From Patiria miniata (Eukaryota > Echinodermata > Asteroidea > Valvatida > Asterinidae), in NCBI RefSeq assembly GCF_015706575.1, contig NW_024037074.1, positions 22,433,334 through 22,497,333 on the forward strand: a stretch of 64,000 bases of DNA, read 5' to 3'. The position numbers and the translations under genes are program-made. Below, in pieces: positions 1 through 13,300 of this stretch (position 1 is the stretch's first letter; the number at the start of each line of letters is the position of its first letter). The notes beneath the pieces are model-generated. The model saw only the letters and a list, made by a program, of their open reading frames with translations, ran no database searches and was not told the origin of the DNA.

Positions 1-60
1 TGGGGGCTTGTTAGTCAATACAGAGGAAAATTAGTGAACTTCGTATATGGAAATCTTTCC
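1..60 (+). repeat. 60-bp exact direct repeat of 4940-4999
   Basis: The first 60 bases of the window recur exactly at 4940-4999, 4939 bp downstream; the sequences diverge at the next base. The left extent is outside the window. Confidence 0.9.
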
Positions 61-154
61 CAAGGTCATTATGAATATTTATTTTCTCATGAATATTTAG
101 TTTATTTCAATGGCTACTTCAAATACGTCCAAAGATTCATCATTGCAACAGCAA

Positions 155-225
155 TCGTGCGCGGCCTAGCGGTTAAGAGTCTCGTGTGTCAAGCAAGAGT
201 CCGTGGTTCGAATATCGATAAAGTA
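155..225 (+). repeat. tRNA-like SINE head
   Basis: It contains an A-box-like GGCCTAGCGGTTAAGAG and a B-box-like GTGGTTCGAATATC at tRNA-like spacing. Flanking sequence to about 360 shows no gene. Confidence 0.45.
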
Positions 226-445
226 AGTGACTGATTGATAAATAGACATAATAGAAGTAAAGAAAAGGAGAGGAGGAAAGTAGAGGAGGGAATGTGGAGG
301 GAATAACCATAAAGGACGCAACTTTTGGCGCTTGAAAATTAATTGAAAAAAGTGGCGATCGAGTATGGAAATTTTTCCGACACGGGTTTTTTTTTTTAGC
401 GATTCCGTTACCGAGCGCGCGCGATGCATCGATTATGATAATGAT

Positions 446-564
446 AAACACAAGTGCATTTCGAACGGTAAAAGGGAATCGGGAACCAGCTTGAACTGGT
501 ATCCGTCCATAAAAGCTGCCCTAGTTCCAGACCCCCTATTATCGTTCGAAATGCACTTGTGTTT
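446..564. mobile_element. Short palindromic MITE
   Basis: A terminal inverted repeat of 22 bp (AAACACAAGTGCATTTCGAA...) at 446-467 is matched at 543-564; the element is about 119 bp. The stretch from 565 to 1000 shows only low-complexity DNA. Confidence 0.65.
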
Positions 565-1009
565 ACTAACGCGATTAATTTTTGTTTTGATCAAAACGTT
601 TCTCACTCTCAGTCTCCCACTCCCAGTCTGTCTTTTTAACATTTTTGCAAGGACTGCCCTTCATTCATTCATTGAGATAATATTAGACCTAGTCCGCACC
701 GGGGTATATAGTCTCTGTATGCTTGGCCATATACGTAATTCCCTCAAAAGGTTGGTTATTTGGAAAAAAAAAAAAAAAACACATTTTTTTCATGGAAATC
801 ATTACCCCTAGAATTACCCATCATTGCCCATAGTTCTAGGGGTAGGAAATCGTTCGAACTCATACTCGGCATGTAGGTTCACTTACCCTATCCTCTCAAT
901 ATTTGCCCCAAATTAGGACTTCCGTACTTCCTTCCTTCTGGTGAAATTTGTCTCTTATTTGAAATTAATTTGCCAACTGAAGTGCAAGTTCATGGCAGGC
1001 AGCTGAGTG

Positions 1010-1080
1010 AAGGCTGGATCACTCAGTTGGTGGAGCACCGGAACAGAAATCTGGAGGCCGCAGTTCAAACCCCGCTCCAG
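1010..1080 (+). repeat. tRNA-like SINE head upstream of gene 1
   Basis: The A-box-like segment is CAGTTGGTGGAGCACCGG and the B-box-like segment is GCAGTTCAAACCCC. A related copy lies at 47519-47585 upstream of gene 3, so it predates that duplication step. Confidence 0.5.
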
Positions 1081-1218
1081 TCAATTTCTTTGTGCAAGTC
1101 AATATCTTTGTTCAGGTCAATTTCTTTGGACATTCAACATTTAGAATTTAGGTTAACATATGTGAAATTTATGTAAGTAATAATTCGAACCTCCCAAAAC
1201 ATGTTTCTTTGTGAACAG

Positions 1219-1307
1219 GTTGACTTGCCATCATGATCTTGAAAGGCTGAGAGAAATATTGTCATTAGCATTTCCAACAGATGTCACAATGCCCAAACAC
1301 GCCAAAA
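1219..1307 (+). CDS. Gene 1 exon 1: 5' leader and start codon (CDS 1289-1307)
   Basis: The acceptor is ttgtgaacag before 1219 and the donor is A|GTGAGT at 1308. The main ATG at 1289 encodes MPKHAK and ends in phase 1, which exons 2a and 2b both accept. The block is conserved upstream of genes 2 and 3. An earlier ATG at 1281 is in the wrong frame. The acceptor implies an upstream non-coding exon that I could not identify. Confidence 0.7.
1233..1250 (+). promoter_or_regulatory. Minimal upstream ORF (MILKG) in the gene 1 leader
   Basis: ATG ATC TTG AAA GGC TGA lies 38 nt before the main start codon. The same 18 bases occur at 24495-24512 in gene 2; gene 3 has a different short upstream ORF here. 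This could reduce translation of the main frame, which is an inference. Confidence 0.4.
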
Positions 1308-4300
1308 GTGAGTATTGCACAGTTCAGTCAAGAATACAGTTAATCAAAGATCAACTAACATGACTAATTCCATTGTAGCAATCAACATTTGTGTAGAGCC
1401 TTCATTTAATTATTATTAACACCTGAATATATCTCCATCATCTGATTGGTGAGTCGTTGAATTCTTCATCCTAAAGCACTGCACGTTTGCACTACATGTA
1501 CTGGTATATTGTTCCATTTCGTGTATTAAAATAATACTAATAACATTGATTTATGTAGCATTGTATCAACCTTAAAGAGATATTCATAAATACCTAAGAC
1601 AGTTTACGCATTCCTATTGGTCGAGAGCCCGTCACGTGGCTGGTCTTAAACGGATGATAAAGACATGGCTAGCTGGTCTTAAACACTTTTCCAGTGTCAC
1701 AATAAAATGTGGACTCCTAAAAATCCAACGCCTTTTATCGTTTCATTGGTTGAACGTTCACAATCCTCACGTAGGCATGCGCAACACTACCAGGGAGTCA
1801 GAATTTTATAGTGCTAAATTCAAAACGCAACGCGCCAGGTGTGTTCTGCGCGACATCGCGCAGAACATGATACGCGCGCGTCAATCTCCATAAAAGGGTT
1901 GTTTACATCTTACTCGCCAGCTGAACACTCCATTACTTTGCAAGAGGGATGTTTCAAAAAGCATAAAGTGAATTTGTTGAACAAAATCAGGATGTTTTGA
2001 ACGAATTATATGATTTTTTTTTACCGAAAAGGTATTTATGAATGGGAATAAATATGTGCTCCTTCGGTATTTATCACTCTGTTTAAGACCACTTAGAGTC
2101 TGGGTGCTGATAATTACCCTCGCCTCCGGCTCGGGTAATTATCAGCACCCAGACTCTAAGTGGTCTTAAACAGAGTGATAAAAACCTCTGGAGCACACAT
2201 TTATTCCCTTAATTAAGGCGCAGTACAATATTGTTATTACCCTGTTCATTGGGCCAATTAATGAAACATTGCAAATACCATCTCAGCTCAGGGAGTCTAC
2301 AGATTATGTCATTTTGGCGCAATTGGCTAAATCCAACACACGACTGTCGCCCTCACAGATACCCATTTACTCCACAGCTGTTCGCTTGCCATTAGTGCAG
2401 TAAAAAGCTGATGGTACTTGTATGAATTCAATAAAGCGAGGTTTGTTACTCCCATAATGAATGAGCGATGACATAACACATTATATACTATATAAGGGTC
2501 GTTCTTCAGTAAGTGTCTACTTTCGTGTCCCGATACTTTGACGCCGTATAGACGGAAAATTCGTTATTCTATGATGTGTTTTTTATTTAATTTATGTTAA
2601 TTAACATATTTCATACAATAAATCATCATAAAAAGCTAGAAAATAAATTGTTCAATGTTATTTATTTTCTGATGTTCGATGTCGACCCCCGAAAAACCCA
2701 TGTCCCGATCGCACTATGTAAACATTCTGATCGTTATATTTATTTGGTGGAGGGACTTTTCTTCAAGAAAATACTCTTAAACACTAGGTATTTATTACTT
2801 AAATCTATTCAATCCCTCAAAATATGCTATTATAAACCGATTAAGTCCTAAATTTTATCGTTTTTTCCGAAAAAAATTGTCCCGAGGATTTCAGTCAGAT
2901 ACCGTCACAAACCTGTGCAGCGCCCTCAATAGTTGATAAAAATCGCTCAGTCCCGCTGTTTCGGTCTTTGTACACGCGCGAAATACAACAGTTGGTTGTT
3001 GCTTAAGTTGCTCCGGATTATGTGAATAAAAACCCGTCAAAAGCAAGGTTTTCGCTAAATGACAGGTACGTACCTTTATTCAGTGTCATATCCGAACGCT
3101 ATAGAACCCATTAAATAGAAACAATTATTGTTTTTTTGTGACTAGTTGTGCAAATAGATTCGTGACCTGTTCCACGTCCCCAAGCTTCGCGCCTGGCATC
3201 GTCTGAACCGCGAAGCCATGGTGGGTTAAAGGTCAGGGCCATCATGTCCGTCACGCTCAGTTCCGTCACATTACCCTCGGTTTCCTGTGTGACGGAGATT
3301 ACAGGCAGTGAAACGGATATGACATTTAATCATATTTTTTGTTTTTGTCATTGTTTTGTTTAGTAACAATTAATTGTAAGGTAAGATTATACTTTACCCC
3401 AGCTGTATTTTCCTTATCGCTTATTATCACCATCAATTGACATTTTACGAGAATTCATGATTTTAACGTGGAAAAATGTTAACAAATTTCTTGATAGGAA
3501 AAAAATTGATTTGTTTAGACGAGGTCCATAGGGTTTGTGCATAGGGTTAAAAGTGGGGGTATTAAACTTAAGTTAAATCTTTCCAAATTTAATTTTAGTC
3601 TTAAGTTGGGTCAAATTAGCGGCCATTTTGATCTTTCGCCGCCACTTTGGTACATTTGCAATGCAACATTTTAAAGAAATGTCAAATTCAATTACTTCGA
3701 AGTCTATGCTTGTAAAGTATGATGTAAATTTATTTTGTTTTGAAAGTTTAATTTTAAGGTACTTGCTTGGATTTGGTCTGGTAATTAATTCATAAATATA
3801 ACTGTATGTTGTTCATTGTTTATTTAATTCTAGCAATACGCAAGTTATTACAGTAAGTTTTCAATTTAATTTCTCATCACAGAATGGCTCTTACAGCAGC
3901 AGAACGCGCCAAACGATATCGTAATCGTCTGAAGAGTGACCCAATACAGAAATCCCGGTACATGGAAAAAGAGCGGGTTCGCAAGAAAACTAACTATGTT
4001 CCTATGGCAGAGAGGAGTGAGCGACAACAGAGGATAACAAGAAGAAGTTCCAATATTGAGTATTACATCTTGTTCTCAACCATAACAAACTGTTGGAGCC
4101 TGATGACAGTTGAAGTCATCTCCGTCACATTACACTCCTGAACTTGATCATCTCCGTCACGGATAGTCATATCCGTCACATGACTATTGTATGTCCATAA
4201 AGTGTGAAATAATACAGGAGTGAATAAAATTATCAGTTGTAATTGATAAATGAACAGTGTGCATCTGCTAATTCATCTGAAGTTTATGTTGTTTAGGAGG

Positions 4301-7300
4301 AATTTGGTGAAAAATAATGTCACAGTCCCCATTTTCGCTGAAAATCACCACTTTTTGAGGCAGTAAACTGTTATGAGGGTTTAAAATCGGTACTTTATAC
4401 TGAAACAATAAAATATTTGGATTTATTTGAGGACGATACTCTACAGTTTTATAGAGGGGGACATAAACATGGATTTGTAGTCTAAATTCAGTTATATTTT
4501 CCAGGGTTGTTTGTCCCAAAAATGTGACGGATATGACTAAATGCAATGACTAACCTGGAAAAAGAAGAGAAAAATTAAATATAACTCTGGTAAAGATTGC
4601 GCCAAACATGATTTTACCATGCCAGAGATGTTAATCTATATGAAAAAATATTCTAAGCTGCAAAAATTAAGTTTTTAAAATCGGTTTTCCAGAAACGTGA
4701 AAGTAGACACTTACTGAAGAATGACCCATAAAGTGAATCGAACAGAAACTGATCTGAACTCCCATAAAACTGACCTGACCGAGCTTGACACACAAACACA
4801 TTGGGAAAGATACGAAGTTCACTCAACACCCTGTGTACAAACCCTATGAGATTGGACTGAAAAATTCTAAGTGTTTTCCAAGAAAATGCTTGTATTTTCT
4901 CACTGCTCAAATTGACTTTGATGACATGAAATTGCTATCTGGGGGCTTGTTAGTCAATACAGAGGAAAATTAGTGAACTTCGTATATGGAAATCTTTCCA
5001 CACATTGTTTTGAACTTCTTGTTTCCCGATCTATTTTTGTGACTTAATGTGCCACTTTATTTATTGGAGAGGAAAAGGTATTTATGGCACTTTTTATATT
5101 AAATTGTAGGCCTGAAGTAGAGGCTGTACTGTCTGACAAGCACAGCATACATTTAAACGTTTAAATGAAAACAATTCTAAATTTGTTAACAAATTTTCCA
5201 AACAAATTTAAAACGAAACCCAAATTATTAAAAAGAGACCTATGATCACGCAGTCTTCCTTTGAGTTAAACCTACATAGCACAAAAAATTAACAATGTTT
5301 TCAAACCTATTTCATTTACAAAACCTTTGAAGCACTTCAATACTTTACTTGATTTCATTCGGGGCACATGCATTTCAGTTTTTACTTCTTCAATGACTGC
5401 TGCTGCTGATTTATCATGTCAATGATGCCGGTCTGTAGACATAACGAACATGCCCTTCACCGATGTATAAACACTGTACACTCGGTGTATTACCTCCCGA
5501 GTGAAAGTTGCAAAAAAGTCACTCGGGTGGGACTCGAACCCATGACCTCCTGCTTTCTAGTGCAGATGCCTTTTAATACCACTCGACCACCGAGCTTGAT
5601 TTATTCAGGTGTTGTAGAAAACAAATTTTGCATGATGGAAAGAATAATTTTGTTTGGGACTGGAAAGATGTAATTTTCCATTTCACTCAGCTACATGTGC
5701 ATGTATGGCTCAGCAAATGGAACATTCCATCTGGCACCCATGAAATTATTCTTACTATGGCACTCACAAACGTGCAGTCATTATTTGTCTAATTTTCCCC
5801 ATGTATCTGAACCAACAGAGAAGATAGTGAAGATCTCATTGGTTGGGGATAGTACTGTTGGCAAGACCTGCCTGTGCATCTCCTATTCCCATGGTTACTT
5901 CCCCAAGGATTACATCCCCAACGTTTTTGACCTCTACTTTTGTGATGTGGTAGTTGGAGGGAAGCCTTTTGCCCACAGTCTCATCGACTTGTCTCACCAG
6001 GTATGTTCTGCACCAGTGTTGTAATGCATTTCTTTGTTTCCCTTGTATCTTGACCATCAGAGAAGATACCAGAAGTGAAGATTGTGATTGTCGGGGATGG
6101 ACATGTCGGCAAGACCTGTCTCTGCATCTCCTACACAACGGATCACTTCCCGAGGGAATACATCCCCGTCAATTTTGACAATTACTCATGGAATGCGGTG
6201 GTTGGAGGGAAACTTTTTGCGCACGGTCTTTTTGACACATCTAGCACGGTATGTTCTGGTTGCTTTGTTTTTGGGACACATTGGAGTAGCAGAGGTATTA
6301 TTGAAACATCTGCGCTAATCACCCCTATTCTTGACCAAATTGGTTCTGCGTTGAACATGATCTGTTATAAATAAGTCAATAAATAGGCCTCATAATAATA
6401 AGGGAACAACAGTGTGAGGAGCTGGTCTTCACTGCGTGATAATGACCGGGTTTGGGGGTGACCGCTCTTCCATTAACAGCGGTCACCCCCAAACCCGGTC
6501 ATTATCACGCAGTGAAGACCGGATCCTCACACTGTTATTCCCATTAATAAATACCTTTTTAACGAAATAAACAGTTAAAATGCTCCAATTTTGTGACTTT
6601 TTTCCGGCGATATTTCCAGATTTTTTGTGTTCATGTTCATGGGCCATATTTTAGCTTATGCGTGGTACCCTGTCTCTTCAATAAGCGTTGTTATATACAC
6701 CACAGCCGGGCCCAGGCTGCGCTGGACAATTGCAACGTCTTCATTGTGTACGCGTACGACTTCAGCTGCCGTAGCCAAACAAATTACAACAATGTTTTCA
6801 TATTTTTACCTTATGGAGGTAGCTGAAATTTCGTTTACACATTCCTTGTGTCCAGAATTACAAAGATGCTTGGTTTAGCAAAGGTAAATATGTCGATGGG
6901 CGAAGTATTTACAGAAAATAAATCGTAGATCTACGCTTTCGTCGTAACATTCTCAGTATAGTGCACTGCCGCTATACGATGTCGTTTCAAAACTTCCTTA
7001 CGCGCGCGCACCCATAGCAACTGTGTTGCGTACGCGCACGTCAGTATTACACGAAGGTGGCTGAGCGCATGTGCAGTGCTGTATTGTTACAAGCTGCCGT
7101 ATGACTGTTGTAAATTTGGCCAATCATTGCCTTCCATGGGGCTGGATCAATGCTGGTTCAGGGGCCATTTATTCGCTTGTTCTTTGAAGCCTGTCATTAT
7201 CACCGTTAATGCCCGGCCACGTGATCGAGTGTCGACCACTCAGAAACCATCAACTCTCCAAGGTATTTATTAATAATCTATAAACACATCAACTACTGAA

Positions 7301-10300
7301 TGCGACTCTTTCAGATGCAACTGGATGTGAATTGCACTTCAGTCCAACTTCCTGTCAGTTTACCTTTCTCAGTTGATATTGGTTGAAATAATTTACACAA
7401 ACAGGGAATTATAAAGAAGGTTTCCCTGTTGTGTGTGTAGGGTGAAGACTATGATCGTCTGAGGCCTCTGAGCTATCCAGGAACGGACATCTTTATGATG
7501 CTTTTCTCTGTGGAGAACCGGTCTTCACTTGAAAGCATAGAAGGAAGATGGCTACCAGAGATTCGCCATCACATGCCCGACACTCCAATTCTTCTTGTTG
7601 CAACAAAGATAGGCAAGTGATCATGCTAATCTGACTTTTATTCGTAAAGCAAATCAGCCTAAAGTCTGCCTCTATGAACCAGTTAATGCTGGACAACACC
7701 TAAAAAGAGCCCAACGCCTGATAATAATAATAGTAAAGAGAGATATACATAATACTTCTTCTTTACAGACCTTCGTGGGAGTTCCCAACATGATTATATC
7801 ACATTTGAAGAAGGCTTCAACTTAGCTCAGAAACATAATTTGGCATATACAGAGACCAGTGCAGTACTCAACACAAATGGAAAAGACCATGCGGAGCAAC
7901 CTGTGAGTAGAATTTGTTTGGAATTCTGTTAAATACGAGTTAAATGATAATCACAAGTTAAATGGCAGATGAGATAAATAGACACTCATGTGTTGCAGGG
8001 ACATGTACAACTCTCGTTACCTCAAAGCCTGATACATATGTACATGTTGTACCTTGATACTCTGTTGATGAAGTAATACCCCATTCCCGTCAAGACAATG
8101 GGATCTAATTTTCATAAATACAGTACCTCGGAATATACCCGCACCGGTACTTCTGTTTACTTTAAGCTTTTGTTGAGCCAGTTCATAGACAACACCGCCA
8201 AAACAGTCCCGAAGAAGCGTACATAACATCACAAAAATGTTGAGCTTCAAATTTGGTCGGCCACTCCATAGCAAACGCTGCCAGAGCAGTCACATAGAGA
8301 AGCGCAAACAACATCACAAAACTTTTTTCATGACTCATGTCTGCCCAACCAACTTGGTCTTTCCATGTGGGGATGCAATTGCAAGTAGAATTGTAATCAG
8401 ACATCCAGCCCTTAATGGCAATAAATCCTTGGTTTTGATCACGAGTTTATAGCTGGATCACTACCACTGGCCCAATTGTGGCCCGCATGCCAGCAGTTTA
8501 ATCAATACCTCTTTGTGGTGTGACCGCATTAGAAACCTCTAAGGCCATGACGGGTACCCGGGTAGCCGTAACCCGACCGCTGATTATGGGTACCCCATTC
8601 CATTTTATCGGGGAAGCGGTGGAAAATAGTTCCTGGTTTGTGTTATGATTTAAAAAATAATCATGGGTCCACGGGTACCCGCCCATTACCGGAATGATTC
8701 GGGACCCAGTCCCACCCAACAAAACCCGTATACACACAAACCCCTAAGGATACGCGCGATGCTATTGCTAGCCACGTTGCAATTCGTGCGCCCTCGTTTG
8801 ATTAGATAGGACCGGCCATGTGACTGCTCCACACATCGGAAAACCCCGAGCATAGCGCATTGATATCGATAAAACAAACAACATGAAATAGAAATTGCTA
8901 CACACATGATCGGTGACTAAAAAAATACACCATCAGATTTTTTTTTTGAAAAGAAGGAAAGTGTGCCAAATAATGTGCCCGTTGCATAGTGCAGTAATGG
9001 TAGAAGCCATTCATGTACATACATGTACGTGTAGATGACATGACTGAAGAAAAACCAGACAATTGTTTCCCTCGAACTCTGGATACTCTGAACTTTTTAT
9101 CCATTCCCTTGAGGTTCGACTTAATAGGAGTTACTATATCTCGGAGGGTGTTCTTCGTTATTTTAATTTAGTAAAAGAGACTTGTAAAAAGATTTATTCA
9201 TGTCAATCCCATGAACATGGAAACAATGAAGGGCTTGGGCGCAGTATTGCAACTGTACTTCCAAGAGCTTAGTTGAGGATGGAGTACAAGTGTCGTCAGT
9301 ACAGAACATGCCAAATTAGGCTTATAATGCTGTGGATATGAGTATCAATGAAAAATACCTCTGAAAGCCCTCAAAAGTTCTATTTTCATCCTGATTTTGT
9401 GCTCCAAAGTCCTACTTTTGGCCTGTTTTTTTTTTTTTTTTTTTTTGATGGGGGGGGGGGGGGAATTCCTACTGTTCTTTACTTCTTCACATTGGTCTGC
9501 TTGAAAGACTACAAGAGTTACTCAATATCAATGTCCATTTTGGTAGTGGTGATTTAACCACATTTTTCAATCTAGGTGTCCCATGTTGTCTTTATACCCA
9601 GATTGGTTGCTGCAGTGAACCACTTACTCCTAACCATGAGGAGGTCGACGTCTTTCATCTGTATTTCTCTGTTCGGAGCAAGTCTTCCTTGGCGAATGTT
9701 GAATCTCGATGGATTCCAGAGATCCGCCATGCCATGCCTGACATTCCAATCCTTCTAGTTGCAACCAAGATAGGCAAGTGCACCGCAAAAACAGCTTTAA
9801 ATTTGTGCTGGTAAGGTTTACATGCAAATCACAAATGAAAGTGATACTAGCCAGTTAAAATGACATTAGGCCTTTGGACACTACGAAAAATCTCCGTGTT
9901 GTACACGGGTCCTACACGTGTTAACTAAACTGACCTTTCACACTACAACATTTGAACACTGCACTGACCCATGTCAAAACTAACCCTAATCGGGAGGTGG
10001 GTTGAGAACTCTCGATCCGTGTCGAGAAGTCGGACACGTGTTGAAAGCTGTAGTATGAACACTTCTGGGTTACGTTCGACCCGTGTATAACCACGAATCG
10101 ACTCAATCATCGGACCGTATTGCGTGCATGCAGCATCACACACTGTAGTTGTTACATTTTAGCAACGAACATATATAAATAACCTTTGACCTACTGCCCT
10201 GCCGTGCCACCAATGGTGTGATATGAAAACCGGACTCGAAAGAAAATCGGACTCCTTTTCCCTGTTTATTTGTTAAACCCTCTCACGTGACTGGTCCCTC

Positions 10301-13300
10301 TCCTAATTATCTATGCATGAGCATGCGCAGTACCACCAATGAGTCCGTATTTCATAAAACCTAAATTCAGGCTACACCTGCCGACAGAGCTTGTGACTTT
10401 GACATAAGTAGCGGCCAACAACGCTTGGGTTTGTCGGGTGTTCTAATTTTGATGGTGCTAGAAGTTCACAAAATATTTTATCCTCCGATGTGACATGTCC
10501 GAGAAAATGGGCCCAAAATCAGAAAAAAGACTGACATGAAGTGCTAGTGAGTTGGAGGTGAAATGGGTCCGTGGCTGGGCTGACACGTGTAGGGTGACCA
10601 GCCGTGTGTGTAGTGTGAAACAATCGCACAATACACAGGTCGAAACATTACACGTGTAGCAAAAATGCTGGTGTTGCGTTGAGTAGTGTGAAAACGTAGT
10701 GATTTGAACCATGTTGAAATTTTAAGAAGTCGACACGGGTTGGAACCTTGTAGACTTGACACGGATCGGACGTACATAGTGTGAAAAGGCTTATTGATAA
10801 TTATAAGGTAGTATGTGTGCTTCACCGGTTTTTTAACTCTCTGTTTTAAGACCGATTGGAGTCTGGATGCTAATAATTACCCGAACCGAAAATACCTTTT
10901 CAGTAAAAGCAAAATCAAAATTTTTCAGTCCAAAAGTCAAAACAAGTGATATTTATAAATTTCCAATGATTTCGTTTAACAAAACACCCCTCTAGCTGTG
11001 CAATGGTGAGGACCTGTCGTAAACAACTCCTCGTATGGAGATTGGCGCACACGTTGCACTTGCTGTGTAATGTGGCACAGAACGCAGTTCAAGCAACTGT
11101 GCTGGTGTAGTGTGAAGTTAAGACTATGAAATACTGACTGCGTGACATGCCTGTGAGAGGCAGGACTAAGTCCACCAAAAGCCATCACTGACCCTGCTTC
11201 ACATAATGCTTCAGGGTGGCATGGATGGCTTGTTGGTAAAGCGCTTACCTCGCACCACTGTGGCCCTGGTTCGAATCCTGACCGCGGACCATACATGCCA
11301 TACGTGAGTAGAGTTGTGCGTTGGTACTCTCTTGTGCCACGAGAGTTTTTACCCGGGCCCTCTGGTTTTCCTCCCTCCAGAAAAATCAAACACTTTCAAT
11401 CTCTGGCTGTGCTCAATGGTCATGCATATATGGGTTGATGTGGCTGGCTGCCAAAGGCGCCTTTACAAGCCAGCGGCTCGACCACGTTGTAGCCGCGTCC
11501 TTCGCAGCTGCGAGTAAGGATGATTAGCCTCCCAAATTATTATTATTATAATATATTATTATCACAAGTCCATCACAAGTCCTCCAGTCTCAATGCAGGT
11601 CACAAGCCATACAAAAGAAATTTATCAAAGGCACTCCATTGTTATTGTTCGTCCCCTGTAACATGTGACTTGACTTGTGAAATGACTTTTGATTTACTTT
11701 TGAAAGGACTTGACTCGATCTACTACAACACTAGAATTACTTATTCTGTAAGTTGTTGAGAAATTTTGCCATAATCGTTTCATCTTGTTTTATACCAACT
11801 TCAAAACAAGCAACCAAAGCATTTTGTCTATTAAAGTTTGCTTTGTTTTCTTTCGGCAGATGATCCTTGGAGTGCCCATCGGAGACGCATTGTCTCATAT
11901 GATGAAGGCTTGAAGGTGGCCAAGAAACACAACGTGGGATACACTGAGATGACGGGGTTGCTGAACATGAACCTAAAAGATTGCTTTGAGAAGGCAGTGA
12001 GTACTCTGAATCCTTGAAGATGAAATTAAAAAAACAAAACGGTTGAAATCCATACACAGTACAGTTTCCTAGCATTTTGGTGTATTTGGCTTGGTGTGCT
12101 GAGAAATATTAATGCTGGTCACACACTGCTTATTTTATTATTATTATTAATCATTTCTGGTAATGAAACCAAGGATTCCTCAAAAGCGCCCTAGGCACTG
12201 TAGCTCGCAAGCCTGAAGAAACCTGTGGAGAGAAGACAGTGAGAAGAAGTTACAGTTTTAAAGGTGGGAGGAAAAGCCCAGAAGAATATTCTGGGGAAAA
12301 CCCACGGAATCAGGCAGGGACTGAAAACCCAATCCACATATTGGCCCAGGTGGGATTTGAACCCGGGTCACAGCAGTGGAAGGCAAGGAAAGTACTGCTA
12401 CACCAACCTGACCCCATTTTCCCTCCTTGTTTAAGAACAAAGACGACACACTGCATATTGAAGAATAACAATAATTTCGGGGGTTAATCATCCTTACTCG
12501 CAGCTAAGAAAGCTGAATTGCGAAGGAAGCAGCTACAACGTGGTCGAGCTGAAGGCATTTAAAGGCGCCTTATTAGGCCACCACTATATGACCACTGAGC
12601 ACAGCTAGAAATCGAAAGTGCTTATTTTTGTGCCGGGAGGAAATCGGGAGAATATGGAGAATCAACGCCCCACTCTACTCACATATGACCCGAGCCGGGA
12701 ATCGCGGGCCACGGTGGTGATGAGAGGCGAGCGCTTTATCAACCAGCCACCCATGCCACCCACAATTTGTGCAGGAACAATGCATTTCATGTATGGTACA
12801 TGTACAAGTCCAGTGCTAATCATAGGAATAAGATTTTAGAGTCCAGATTGTCGTTTTGTATTCAGTGATGAGGATTCCTTCTCCTTGACAGGTTTACATC
12901 GCTGATGAGGCAAGCAAGCCACTGAAGAAGAGAGGTTTTGGATTTTTTGGTTTTGGGAAGAGGAAGCAGAAAGCCCGCCCACCTGAGAAACCCCCACTAG
13001 GTGAATACAGCAAGTAAGAAGACATGCAAGCAAGAAGACATGCAAGCAATGTCAACAGCTGATTTCAATTGACTTAAAATCAACATTAAAAATTGTCTTA
13101 TCAGAATATCGGCTGAAAGTTTTTTTCTTTCGAATAGGGCTACTGGAAAAATCATAAAAACAGCACATAAGAAGGACTTTTTAATGACTATTATGTCAGT
13201 TACTTTTAGGATAGCTGTAAATGATGGACTATAGCTTTAAGGGGAGCAGATGGTGAAGGATCAACTTTCTTTAAGCCGTTTTGGCATTCTTGGTTCTTGG

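Noticed and set aside
365..811. 148-codon ORF near the window start
   Set aside because: It runs through a palindromic MITE and poly-T/poly-A stretches and has no recognisable domain.
5416..5673. 85-codon ORF upstream of exon 2a
   Set aside because: It overlaps the tRNA-Ser-like element and shows no domain; the open frame includes the tRNA boxes.
5819..6248. Tandem double P-loop protein, with 2a and 2b both translated
   Set aside because: Phases are incompatible: joining them gives a stop after five codons.
7613..7620. A GT donor two codons after the exon 3a end
   Set aside because: Using it shifts exon 4a out of frame into an early stop and destroys the TKID-LRG motif; the GC donor fits all six copies.
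13015..13022. Alternative exon 5 donor AA|GTAAGA
   Set aside because: It would join exon 6 as AAA TGA, a stop. CTAG|GTGAAT gives a correct phase-1 junction in all copies.
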